The position numbers were made by a program, and so were the translations under genes. DNA of 8,321 bases from Marinospirillum sp. (lineage in GTDB: Bacteria > Pseudomonadota > Gammaproteobacteria > Pseudomonadales > Halomonadaceae). The notes beneath the pieces were generated by a model that was given only the letters and a program-made list of their open reading frames with translations, made no database searches and was not told the DNA's origin. Positions 1 to 6,231 of this stretch are shown one piece after another. Positions within the stretch are counted from its first letter, which is position 1. Every line of letters begins with the position of its first letter. The stretch lies in the NCBI GenBank assembly GCA_007116865.1, contig SKHR01000193.1, positions 1 through 8,321 of the forward strand, in the 5' to 3' direction.

Positions 1-674
1 TAGAACTGCTACAGGATGAACAACTGCTCAACGCAGTTTGGATCAGCCTTAAAATTGCGTTTTACTCAGCCAGCATGGCGGTGTGCATTGGCACCCTGGC
101 AGCTTTTGTGATGACGCGCTTTCGTCGCTTTCGTGGGCGCACCACCCTGTCCAGCATGATCACCGCGCCGCTGGTCATGCCAGAAGTCATCACCGGCCTG
201 TCACTGCTGCTGTTGTTTGTCCACATGGCGCAGATCATCGGCTGGCCCGCCGACCGTGGAGTTGCCACCATCTGGATCGCTCACACCACTTTTTGTAGCG
301 CTTATGTGTGTGTGGTGGTCAGTGCGCGTTTGCGTGAGTTGGATTTATCGGTTGAAGAAGCTGCGATGGACCTGGGTGCCACGCCGTTTAAAACCTTTTT
401 CATGATCACCCTGCCGATGATCGCTCCGGCCCTGGTGGCGGGCTGGCTGCTGGCCTTCACCCTGTCACTGGATGACCTGGTCATTGCCAGCTTTGTCTCT
501 GGCCCAGGTGCAACCACCCTGCCAATGGTGGTGTTTTCCTCAGTGCGCCTGGGGGTTTCCCCCAAAATCAACGCCCTGGCCACCTTGATCATTTTATTTG
601 TGTCTTTGGCGGCCTTCATTGCCTGGTATCTGATGCGTCGCAGTGAGGAAAAACGCCGCCGTACCCTGCTCTAA
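1..674 (+). CDS. potI: Putrescine/spermidine ABC transporter permease PotI (5' truncated)
   Basis: Inner-membrane permease of the PotFGHI-type polyamine importer. It pairs with PotH to form the channel, energised by the ATPase PotG and fed by the periplasmic protein PotF. The frame is open from base 3 and runs 223 codons to TAA at 672-674. E. coli PotI is about 281 residues, so roughly the first 58 are off the left edge; the ATG at base 75 is internal, since the codons before it already match the family. Visible are several hydrophobic segments and the cytoplasmic EAA loop that docks with the ATPase (about bases 354-431: EEAA, then G, then I-x-LP), followed by LDDLVIASFVSGPG, a conserved polyamine/iron permease stretch. 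The tail is basic (KRRR). The potF, potG and potH genes would be expected upstream. The last codons double as the terminator of the convergent slipin operon. Family assignment is firm; substrate is inferred from similarity. Confidence 0.93.
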   Translation, partial: ELLQDEQLLNAVWISLKIAFYSASMAVCIGTLAAFVMTRFRRFRGRTTLSSMITAPLVMPEVITGLSLLLLFVHMAQIIGWPADRGVATIWIAHTTFCSAYVCVVVSARLRELDLSVEEAAMDLGATPFKTFFMITLPMIAPALVAGWLLAFTLSLDDLVIASFVSGPGATTLPMVVFSSVRLGVSPKINALATLIILFVSLAAFIAWYLMRRSEEKRRRTLL

Positions 675-690
675 GACGGGGTCGGCGGCG
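649..690 (-). terminator. Intrinsic terminator of the nfeD-slipin operon, inside the 3' end of potI
   Basis: The arms CGCCGCCG (654-661) and CGGCGGCG (683-690) are perfect 8-bp complements. After a 2x2 internal loop the stem continues with CCC (664-666) against GGG (678-680). Read on the minus strand, the hairpin is followed at once by five T (complement of A at 649-653), the classic Rho-independent layout, 14 bases past the slipin stop. On the plus strand no T run follows, so it looks directional. The left arm is coding sequence for the basic tail of PotI. Confidence 0.8.
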
Positions 691-703
691 CGATCACCTC
701 AGT

Positions 704-1474
704 TTAATCCGCTTTTGGCTGAGTTTTGCTGGCCTTCAATCCCTGAAACGCGTCCATCAAATCAATCGGCAAGGGGAACACGATGGTTGAGGCGTTTTTA
801 TTGCCCATATCGTTCAGGGTCTGCAAATAACGCAACTGCAAAGCTGCGGGATTTTTTGACATGACATCCGCTGCTTGTAACAGTTTTTCAGAAGCTTGCA
901 ACTCGCCTTCAGCGTGAATCACCTTGGCCCGACGCTCACGTTCTGCTTCGGCCTGACGGGCAATCGCACGGATCATGCTTTCATCCAGATCCACATGCTT
1001 GATTTCCACATTAGCCACCTTGATGCCCCAGTCCTCGGTCTGCACGTCCAGGATTTCCTGAATATCATCATTCAGCTTGTCACGCTCAGACAGCATTTCA
1101 TCCAGCTCGTGTTTACCCAGCACGGAACGCAACGTGGTTTGTGCCAGTTGACTGGTCGCGGCCACATAGTTTTCCACCCGAATGATGGCTTTTTCCGGAT
1201 CGACCACACGGAAATACAACACCGCATTGACCTTCACGGTGACGTTATCCTGCGAAATCACATCCTGCTCTGGCACATCCAGGGTGATGACCCGCAGATC
1301 CACCACATCCATTTTTTGCAGGCCAGGCACCACGATCACCAGCCCTGGCCCTTTCACGGTTTGAAAGCGCCCCAGAAAAAACACCACCCCTCGTTTGTAC
1401 TCCGGCAGGATGCGGATGGATGCCGCCAAGAGCATCACCAGCAATACCAGCGGGGTCAGATAGCTCACTAACAT
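704..1474 (-). CDS. Slipin / stomatin-like SPFH-domain membrane protein
   Basis: 256-residue SPFH (prohibitin/stomatin) protein of the slipin group, expected to form large oligomeric scaffolds on the cytoplasmic membrane. Residues about 4-22 are a single hydrophobic anchor, followed by RILPEYKRGVVFFLGRF, the typical slipin entry into the SPFH domain (about 23-190, with VVPGLQKMDVVDLR and VSVKVNAVLYFRV-type strands). A charged helical region (about 172-205, AEAERERRAKVIHAEGE) is the oligomerising coiled coil. The C-terminus has a short hydrophobic patch at 227-240 (NASTIVFPLPIDLM), the place where Pyrococcus stomatin PH1511 is cut by its NfeD partner. The ATG is supported by AAGGAG at 1482-1487, 7 bases upstream. 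It lies 32 bases downstream of nfeD on the same strand, so both are surely co-transcribed. What lipid or protein it organises is not visible. Confidence 0.93.
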   Translation of the reverse strand: MLVSYLTPLVLLVMLLAASIRILPEYKRGVVFFLGRFQTVKGPGLVIVVPGLQKMDVVDLRVITLDVPEQDVISQDNVTVKVNAVLYFRVVDPEKAIIRVENYVAATSQLAQTTLRSVLGKHELDEMLSERDKLNDDIQEILDVQTEDWGIKVANVEIKHVDLDESMIRAIARQAEAERERRAKVIHAEGELQASEKLLQAADVMSKNPAALQLRYLQTLNDMGNKNASTIVFPLPIDLMDAFQGLKASKTQPKAD

Positions 1475-1506
1475 GTCTCTACTCCTTCTCAGTTGGTACG
1501 CACCCC

Positions 1507-2883
1507 TTAGGATGCATCGACTTGCTGCGGACGCACACTCAGGGTCAGTCCGCTCAACCCAGTCACCACCAGGATATCGCCCCGCTGAACCGCATCAACG
1601 GGGGTTTCAACCACGGCCTGCCAGATTTCACCATGCAGGCGGACTCGTCCCTGTTTTTCAAAATCTTCCAGTGCCACACACTGATCATTGATCAAAGCCT
1701 CGCGCCCCGAACGCGCAGGCCGCTTGCGCAAACGAGAGAAACGCCGCAGCACCCAGAACATCAAGCCAGATGCCAGCAAGGCCGTGCCACCCACCAGGGG
1801 CAGGGATAACATCCAATGCAGATGGCTCATCAAAAGCACCGAACCAGCGGTAAAGGCCAAGATCCCGCCCACCCCCAGAATGCCAAAACTGGGGAGCATC
1901 ACCTCCGCGATGATCAGCGCCAGCCCCAGCGCGATGAGCGCCAGACCGGCATAGTCCACCGGCAACACCTGAAAAGCATAGAGGGCCAACAACAAACACA
2001 AGGCCCCCAGAGTGCCAGGCACCAGACTGCCAGGATTGGAAAACTCGAAGATCAGGCCATAAAAACCCAGCAGCATTAAAAAATAGGCCACACTGGGATC
2101 TGTGATCACGGTTAAAAAGCGGGTTCGCCAGTCAGGATCATAAGCCGTCCACTGCATGCCCTCGGTGCTCAACTGATGCAGCTGCTCATCCGCCATGCGA
2201 ACCGAGCGGCCATCCAGCGCTTGCAGCAGCCCATCAAGATCCGCAGCGACCAGATCAATCACACCTGCTTCCAGTGCCTCTCTGGCATTTAAATTGGCCG
2301 CCTCACGCACGGCTTTTTCGGCCCAGTCAGCATTGCGCCCATGACGCTCGGCCAGACTACGTATATAACTGACCGCATCTTCAACCACTTTACGCTCCAT
2401 CGCACTGGCAGGAGCGCTGCTACTTTCTTCGTCATTGGATGTCGGCTGGGCATCACCAAAGCCACCGCTCATATTCACCGGCGTCGCTGATCCCAGGTGG
2501 GTTGAAGGGGCCATAGCCGCGACATGGCTGGCATAAAGCAGATAGGTTCCGGCACTGGCAGCCCGCGCACCGGCGGGTGCAACCCAGGTCACCACGGGGC
2601 GGTCACTGGCCAGCATCAGGCTGATCATGTCGCGGGTGGCCGCATCCAGGCCACCAGGGGTATCCAGCTTGACGATCACCAAAGCGGCATCCTGCTGTTC
2701 AGCTTCGGCCAAACCCCGCTGCAGATAATCGGTCGTGGCCGGTGTGATCGCCCCCTTGATAGTCAGCACCAGAGCATTGCCACTGCTGGACTGGGACAAG
2801 ACCGGTTGAGCGGCCAGCAGCACCAAGCCACTCAGGCAGAGGAACACAGCCAAACCGATGATTTTAAATCGCCATTGAATCAT
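1507..2883 (-). CDS. nfeD: NfeD-family ClpP-class membrane serine protease (long form)
   Basis: 458-residue long-form NfeD (NfeD1b type). A signal peptide covers about residues 1-30. It is followed by a ClpP/crotonase-like protease domain (about 35-235) facing the periplasm, four to five membrane segments (about 275-385), and a C-terminal cytoplasmic OB-fold (about 395-458, ending TGLSGLTLSVRP). By alignment to the characterised Pyrococcus PH1510 (Ser97/Lys138 dyad), the catalytic serine is S110 in ARAASAGTY and the general base is K165 in RKVVEDAVSYIRSLAE; both are present, so the enzyme should be active. DTPGG (74-78) supplies the oxyanion region. A Ser/Glu-rich flexible insert (about 140-160) separates the two catalytic residues, as is common in proteobacterial members. 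The ATG has GAGGGAG at 2891-2897, 7 bases upstream. The slipin gene follows after 32 bases and is the likely partner or substrate. Confidence 0.94.
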   Translation of the reverse strand: MIQWRFKIIGLAVFLCLSGLVLLAAQPVLSQSSSGNALVLTIKGAITPATTDYLQRGLAEAEQQDAALVIVKLDTPGGLDAATRDMISLMLASDRPVVTWVAPAGARAASAGTYLLYASHVAAMAPSTHLGSATPVNMSGGFGDAQPTSNDEESSSAPASAMERKVVEDAVSYIRSLAERHGRNADWAEKAVREAANLNAREALEAGVIDLVAADLDGLLQALDGRSVRMADEQLHQLSTEGMQWTAYDPDWRTRFLTVITDPSVAYFLMLLGFYGLIFEFSNPGSLVPGTLGALCLLLALYAFQVLPVDYAGLALIALGLALIIAEVMLPSFGILGVGGILAFTAGSVLLMSHLHWMLSLPLVGGTALLASGLMFWVLRRFSRLRKRPARSGREALINDQCVALEDFEKQGRVRLHGEIWQAVVETPVDAVQRGDILVVTGLSGLTLSVRPQQVDAS

Positions 2884-2976
2884 TGTTGGACTCCCTCACA
2901 AGACTCTAACCGCTTGGACGACCAAACAAAGCCTAGAGTTCAGTCTGGCAGATTCTTCGCCCGATTGCCGGATTTC

Positions 2977-2985
2977 TGTTAAAAT
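2977..2985 (+). promoter_or_regulatory. Extended -10 promoter for yadGH
   Basis: TGTTAAAAT gives an extended -10 element (TG-n-TAAAAT, five of six matches to TATAAT). No good -35 is seen (best is TTCGCC at 2956-2961, 18-base spacing), which fits extended -10 promoters. Transcription would start near 2992, about 29 bases ahead of the yadG ATG. It sits in the region shared with the divergent nfeD gene, for which I could not find a convincing promoter. Confidence 0.5.
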
Positions 2986-3020
2986 CGCCCGCTTCTTTAC
3001 CAACGACTTAGCGATTGATC

Positions 3021-4001
3021 ATGCCCAGTGTGAATGCACTCTCGATTCAAGACCTCGAAAAAACCTACAGCCAGGGTCAGCGTGCGCTTAAGGGCATCAG
3101 CCTGGAAGTGGCGCAAGGCGACTTCTTCGCCCTTTTGGGGCCCAATGGAGCCGGAAAATCGACCACCCTGGGTGTGGTCTGCTCTTTGGTGCGCAAAACC
3201 GCAGGCAAGGTCAAAATTTTTGGCATCGATATCGATCAGGACTTTGCCGAAGCCAAACGCCTGCTCGGGGTTGTGCCGCAAGAATTCAACTTCAGTGTTT
3301 TTGAGAAGGTCGAAGACATCGTGCTCACCTCGGCGGGTTATCAGGGCCTGACCGAAAAGCAAGCGCGTCCGCGTGCCGAGCAACTGCTCAAGGATCTCGG
3401 CCTTTGGGAGAAGCGTCACGCCCAGGCCCGCACCCTGTCCGGCGGCATGAAACGTCGTTTGATGATCGCCCGCGCCCTGGTTCACGAACCCAAACTGCTG
3501 ATCCTGGACGAGCCCACCGCTGGCGTGGATATTGAGCTGCGCCGCTCGATGTGGACCTTCTTGCAGGAGATCAATCGCCGAGGCACCACCATCATTCTGA
3601 CCACCCACTATCTGGAAGAAGCCGAAAGCCTGTGTCGTAATATCGCGATCATTGATCAGGGCGAGATCATCAAGAACACCAGTATGAAATCCCTGCTCGG
3701 CGAGCTGAATCGAGAAACCTTTGTGCTGGATCTGACCCAGCCGCTGACCCAGCCACCAGCACTGAATGGCTTCACCTACCGCCAACCCGATGCGCTGACC
3801 CTTGAAGTCGAAGTACAAAAAGGCCAGTGCATCAGTGATGTGTTTGAACGGCTCAGTCAAGAAGATATCCGCGTGCTCAGCCTGCGTAACAAAGCCAACC
3901 GGCTGGAAGAACTGTTTGTTTCTCTGGTTGAAAAAACAGCGGCCAGTGACTTTAAGGCTCCGCCGCAAAAAAACCAGCCTGTTCAAGGAGTTGCTCAGTG
4001 A
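3021..4001 (+). CDS. yadG: ABC-2 exporter ATP-binding protein YadG
   Basis: 326-residue ATPase of an ABC-2 type exporter, cytoplasmic and partner of YadH encoded next. All nucleotide-binding motifs are intact: Walker A GPNGAGKST (40-48), Q-loop Q87 in GVVPQEFNF, signature LSGGM (139-143), Walker B LLILDE with catalytic E164, D-loop AGVD (167-170) and H-loop H196 in TTHYLEEAE. The C-terminal part (about 225-310) ends in LRNKANRLEELFVSLV, nearly identical to what I recall of E. coli YadG, making this an ortholog rather than a generic drug-export ATPase. The extra tail of about 15 residues is basic and Gln-rich. I chose ATG 3021; an in-frame TTG at 3015 is possible but no ribosome binding site supports either. 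The substrate of YadGH is not established in any species I know of. Confidence 0.95.
   Translation: MPSVNALSIQDLEKTYSQGQRALKGISLEVAQGDFFALLGPNGAGKSTTLGVVCSLVRKTAGKVKIFGIDIDQDFAEAKRLLGVVPQEFNFSVFEKVEDIVLTSAGYQGLTEKQARPRAEQLLKDLGLWEKRHAQARTLSGGMKRRLMIARALVHEPKLLILDEPTAGVDIELRRSMWTFLQEINRRGTTIILTTHYLEEAESLCRNIAIIDQGEIIKNTSMKSLLGELNRETFVLDLTQPLTQPPALNGFTYRQPDALTLEVEVQKGQCISDVFERLSQEDIRVLSLRNKANRLEELFVSLVEKTAASDFKAPPQKNQPVQGVAQ
3985..3990 (+). promoter_or_regulatory. Ribosome binding site setting the GTG start of yadH
   Basis: AAGGAG lies 7 bases ahead of the GTG at 3998. The start codon overlaps the yadG stop as GTGA (3998-4001), the usual signature of translational coupling between an ABC ATPase and its permease, and it decides this non-ATG start. 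Confidence 0.85.
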
Positions 4002-4771
4002 AAGCGCGTGTATATTGGGTGGCTTTCAGCACCATTTTAATCAAAGAAGTACGGCGTTTTACCCGGATTTGGGCACAAACCCTGCTGCCACCAGCAATCA
4101 CCATGAGCCTTTATTTTGTGATCTTTGGCAACCTGATCGGCAGTCGGATCGGCCCCATGGGTGGCTTTGATTACATGCAGTTCATCATGCCTGGTCTGAT
4201 CATGATGTCAGTCATCACCAACAGCTATGCCAACGTGGTGTCGTCTTTTTTCAGCAGTAAGTTTCAGCGCTCAATTGAAGAGATTCTCGTCTCCCCCGTA
4301 CCTGGCTGGGTGATTTTATCGGGCTACGTGCTCGGTGGTGTCACACGTGGATTGATGGTCGGGTTTTTGGTCACCCTGCTGGCGCTGTTTTTCACCCGCC
4401 TGCAAGTCCACCACCTTGGCGTGACCCTGGTTGTTGTGGTGCTCACGGCGGTGCTTTTTGCCATCGGTGGTTTCATCAACGCCCTGTTCGCACGCAAGTT
4501 CGATGACATTGCCATCGTGCCGACCTTTGTGCTGACGCCGCTCACCTACCTGGGTGGGGTGTTTTATTCAATCCACCTGCTACCGCCCTTCTGGCAGGGG
4601 GTTTCTCTGTTCAACCCGATTCTTTATATGGTCAACACCTTCCGCTACGGGATTCTGGGTGTCTCCGATATCAACCACTGGGCCGCCCTCAGCACGATCA
4701 TGGTTTTTATTGTGGTGCTGTTTTTACTGGCCTGGTGGCTGCTGGAAAAAGGCCGTGGTATTCGCCAGTAA
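3998..4771 (+). CDS. yadH: ABC-2 exporter membrane permease YadH
   Basis: 257-residue ABC-2 type permease forming, as a dimer, the membrane channel of the YadGH exporter. It has about six hydrophobic segments and an N-terminal amphipathic stretch with RRFTR. Family landmarks are TLLPPAITMSLYFVIFGNLIGSRIG, MPGLIMMSVITNSYANV, SSFFSSKFQRSIEEILVSP (the coupling region), the LTPLTYLGGVFYSIHLLPP segment and the FNPILYMVNTFRYG motif shared with polysaccharide/drug ABC-2 exporters. Length equals E. coli YadH (about 256). Translation starts at GTG, overlapping the yadG stop by four bases, with AAGGAG upstream. The gene ends with TAA and is followed 11 bases later by a strong inverted repeat. A role in exporting a lipid- or envelope-related compound would be a guess. 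Confidence 0.95.
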   Translation: MKARVYWVAFSTILIKEVRRFTRIWAQTLLPPAITMSLYFVIFGNLIGSRIGPMGGFDYMQFIMPGLIMMSVITNSYANVVSSFFSSKFQRSIEEILVSPVPGWVILSGYVLGGVTRGLMVGFLVTLLALFFTRLQVHHLGVTLVVVVLTAVLFAIGGFINALFARKFDDIAIVPTFVLTPLTYLGGVFYSIHLLPPFWQGVSLFNPILYMVNTFRYGILGVSDINHWAALSTIMVFIVVLFLLAWWLLEKGRGIRQ

Positions 4772-4782
4772 TCCACATCTCC

Positions 4783-4820
4783 GGCTCAGGGTGATTACTT
4801 TTTACCCTGAGCCTCATTTT
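4783..4820 (+). terminator. Probable terminator of yadGH, overlapping the end of the convergent gene
   Basis: GGCTCAGGGT (4783-4792) and ACCCTGAGCC (4804-4813) form a perfect 10-bp stem with an 11-base loop. TCATTTT follows on the plus strand, a modest T stretch, starting 11 bases after the yadH stop. The loop carries the stop (4795-4797) and two Lys codons of the minus-strand gene, and the right arm encodes its EAQG. No T run follows on the minus strand, so for that gene it may act only as a 3' stabilising hairpin. Confidence 0.65.
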
Positions 4821-5562
4821 CATCAGCCAGCATCTCTTCTTCGATATCCGTAAAGTCAAAGTCCATATCATCGTCTTCATCGCTGGGCGCAGGTGCCGGG
4901 CTCGGCGGTTTTTCCGATGAAGCGCTTGCCGGACGATCAGATGCGCCCTCATCCAGCAGATCACTAAAGTCAATCTCTTCACTCATAACGCTTGAGTCTT
5001 CACCTTCAAGCGGCTCGTCACTCCCCAACAGGTCATCTTCCGATAGTTCATCCGGTGTTTTTGCGGTCGGCGGCGGTGAACTGGGCGTGTCAGGCTCATC
5101 ATCCCCAAGCAGAGCCTCCATGGTGGCATCCAGATCATCCTCGATCGCTTCACCGGCAATGGCTGCATCCAGATCCTTCTGTGAAAGCAGTTCATCAGAC
5201 ACAGCCTGAACACTGTCTTTAGTTGGTTTTTTAGTTGGCGCAGCACTCGATGCATCATCGAGATGAATATGCAAAGCCTCAGCAAGATTCCTGACCAATG
5301 CCTGCTGTTCCAGGCAACTGCTCCGGTTGAAATCTTTATTTTGAAGGGTCTTTTCTTGATGGGCAAAAAGTCGATTTAAAACCAGTGCAGCCTGCTCTCT
5401 AGGCGCAGAAACAGGCTTCCTGGCGTCAGAAGCTGGCCGGCCACTGCCTGATGCGACCACCTGCATCAAGCGTTTTTTCTGCCGTGATAAGAAAAACACC
5501 CACCCCAGCAGCAGGATTAAAAGCTGCGCGAGTAGAAGCACTGCCAGAGGTGATAACACCAT
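4795..5562 (-). CDS. Unrecognised single-pass membrane protein with acidic repeated-motif tail
   Basis: 255 residues; I do not recognise a family. Residues 3-25 are a strong hydrophobic segment directly followed by RQKKR, which places the bulk of the protein in the cytoplasm. Residues about 54-102 may be helical (VLNRLFAHQEKTL, then LVRNLAEALHIHL). From about 103 on it is low-complexity, rich in D, E, S, P and A. The acidic tail carries spaced motifs of acidic residues around a hydrophobic pair: SDELL (122-126), LDATMEALLGDDE (144-156), SEDDLLGSDE (174-183), EIDFSDLLDE (196-205) and DFDFTDIEEEML (234-245). This resembles a membrane-tethered scaffold with partner-binding motifs, but no partner is visible. 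I chose ATG 5562 because GGGGA lies 9 bases upstream; an in-frame TTG at 5607 would add 15 residues but has no ribosome binding site and sits in the likely -10 element. It is convergent with yadH and divergent from the nitroreductase operon. The skewed reading frame, with a clear membrane start and long length, supports a real gene. Confidence 0.8.
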   Translation of the reverse strand: MVLSPLAVLLLAQLLILLLGWVFFLSRQKKRLMQVVASGSGRPASDARKPVSAPREQAALVLNRLFAHQEKTLQNKDFNRSSCLEQQALVRNLAEALHIHLDDASSAAPTKKPTKDSVQAVSDELLSQKDLDAAIAGEAIEDDLDATMEALLGDDEPDTPSSPPPTAKTPDELSEDDLLGSDEPLEGEDSSVMSEEIDFSDLLDEGASDRPASASSEKPPSPAPAPSDEDDDMDFDFTDIEEEMLADENEAQGKK

Positions 5563-5571
5563 GATAAGCTG

Positions 5572-5576
5572 TCCCC
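5572..5576 (-). promoter_or_regulatory. Ribosome binding site choosing ATG 5562
   Basis: The minus strand reads GGGGA nine bases ahead of the ATG at 5562. No comparable site precedes the longer TTG start at 5607, which is why the shorter form was chosen for the acidic membrane protein. Confidence 0.6.
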
Positions 5577-5606
5577 AATCGGTCAATTTGCGCTCGGTCT
5601 GCTGCA

Positions 5607-5635
5607 AGATTAAGCCGCAAACGCCTCTGTCGCAA
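5607..5635 (-). promoter_or_regulatory. Possible sigma70-type promoter for the acidic membrane protein
   Basis: On the minus strand TTGCGA (5635-5630, four of six matches to TTGACA) is followed after exactly 17 bases by TAATCT (5612-5607, three of six matches). Transcription would begin near 5600, leaving a leader of about 38 bases before ATG 5562. The match is moderate. I found no comparable pair for the divergent nitroreductase gene in the same interval. Confidence 0.35.
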
Positions 5636-5661
5636 CCTGCAAACGGTGATGAACTGAACCC

Positions 5662-6231
5662 ATGAACGCTGTGATCTCACCCATCGACTTTTTACGTCAA
5701 CGCAACTCTCACCCTAAACTGGTTCAACCCGCCCCCCAGGGAGAAGCGCTGGAGCGTATTTTCCAGGCCGCCCTGCGTGCGCCTGATCACGCCGCGCTCA
5801 CCCCTTGGCGAATGCTGGCCTGTGAAGGCAAGGGACTGGATCAACTGGGGGATATTTTTCGTCGAGCCGAAGCCAGACGCGACCCACAAGCCAGCGAAGA
5901 GCAACTCAATCGCATCCAGAGCCTGCCTCAGCGAGCACCCTTGGTTGTGCTGGTGATTGCCTCCACCCAGGCGCATCCCAAGGTGCCGGTTTCCGAACAG
6001 CTTTTATCCGCTGGCTGTGTGGCTCATGGACTGTTACTGGCTGCCGAGGCCGAAGGTTTTGCCGGCATGTGGCGTTCAGGCTGGTTATGCTTTGACCCAG
6101 GTGTTCATGCAGAACTTGGCATGAGCGAAGGAGAGCACCTAGTCGGCTTCCTCTATCTGGGCACCCCTTACGGCCGCCGCAAAAACCTGCCTGAGTTAAA
6201 AACAAAGGAATTTGTAACATGGTGGCAGTAA
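5662..6231 (+). CDS. YdjA-type nitroreductase-family flavoprotein
   Basis: 189-residue small nitroreductase-family protein, expected to be a cytosolic FMN-dependent, NAD(P)H-using dimer. It matches E. coli YdjA (183 residues) along its whole length: RAPDH (39-43) then PWRML, QRAPLVV (90-96), KVPVSEQLLSAGC (107-119), GFAGMWRSG (132-140) and VGFLYLGTP (161-169). The N-terminal FMN-phosphate motif, NRRS in YdjA, reads QRNS (13-16) here with R12 and R14 close by, a small departure that may be neutral. The physiological substrate of YdjA proteins is unknown. ATG 5662 is used although no strong ribosome binding site precedes it. The stop overlaps the next gene by 13 bases, so this is the first gene of a coupled operon with the MadB-like protein and the diguanylate cyclase. 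Confidence 0.9.
   Translation: MNAVISPIDFLRQRNSHPKLVQPAPQGEALERIFQAALRAPDHAALTPWRMLACEGKGLDQLGDIFRRAEARRDPQASEEQLNRIQSLPQRAPLVVLVIASTQAHPKVPVSEQLLSAGCVAHGLLLAAEAEGFAGMWRSGWLCFDPGVHAELGMSEGEHLVGFLYLGTPYGRRKNLPELKTKEFVTWWQ

Noticed and set aside
75..674. ATG at base 75 as the true start of potI
   Set aside because: The codons from base 3 to 74 already read as family sequence (LLNAVWISLKIAF), so the gene is cut by the window edge rather than starting here.
654..690. The 649-690 hairpin as a bidirectional terminator also serving potI
   Set aside because: On the plus strand the stem is followed by CGATCACCTCAGTTT, lacking a prompt T run, so intrinsic termination of potI there is not supported.
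896..1471. A 191-codon plus-strand open frame opposite the slipin gene
   Set aside because: Its product is rich in His and Gln in the manner of a complementary-frame shadow, and the slipin reading is certain.
2884..2976. A sigma70 promoter for nfeD on the minus strand
   Set aside because: The best pair (TTTGTT and TAGAGT, 16-base spacing) matches the consensus too poorly to report as a feature.
2997..3986. A 329-codon open frame on the minus strand, antisense to yadG
   Set aside because: It mirrors yadG almost exactly, has no recognisable domain, and yadG is a clear ortholog with all ABC motifs. Long antisense frames are expected in GC-rich, codon-biased genes.
5560..5607. TTG at 5607 as start of the acidic membrane protein
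   Set aside because: No ribosome binding site precedes it and it falls on the best -10 element, whereas ATG 5562 has GGGGA nine bases upstream. It cannot be fully excluded without ortholog comparison.
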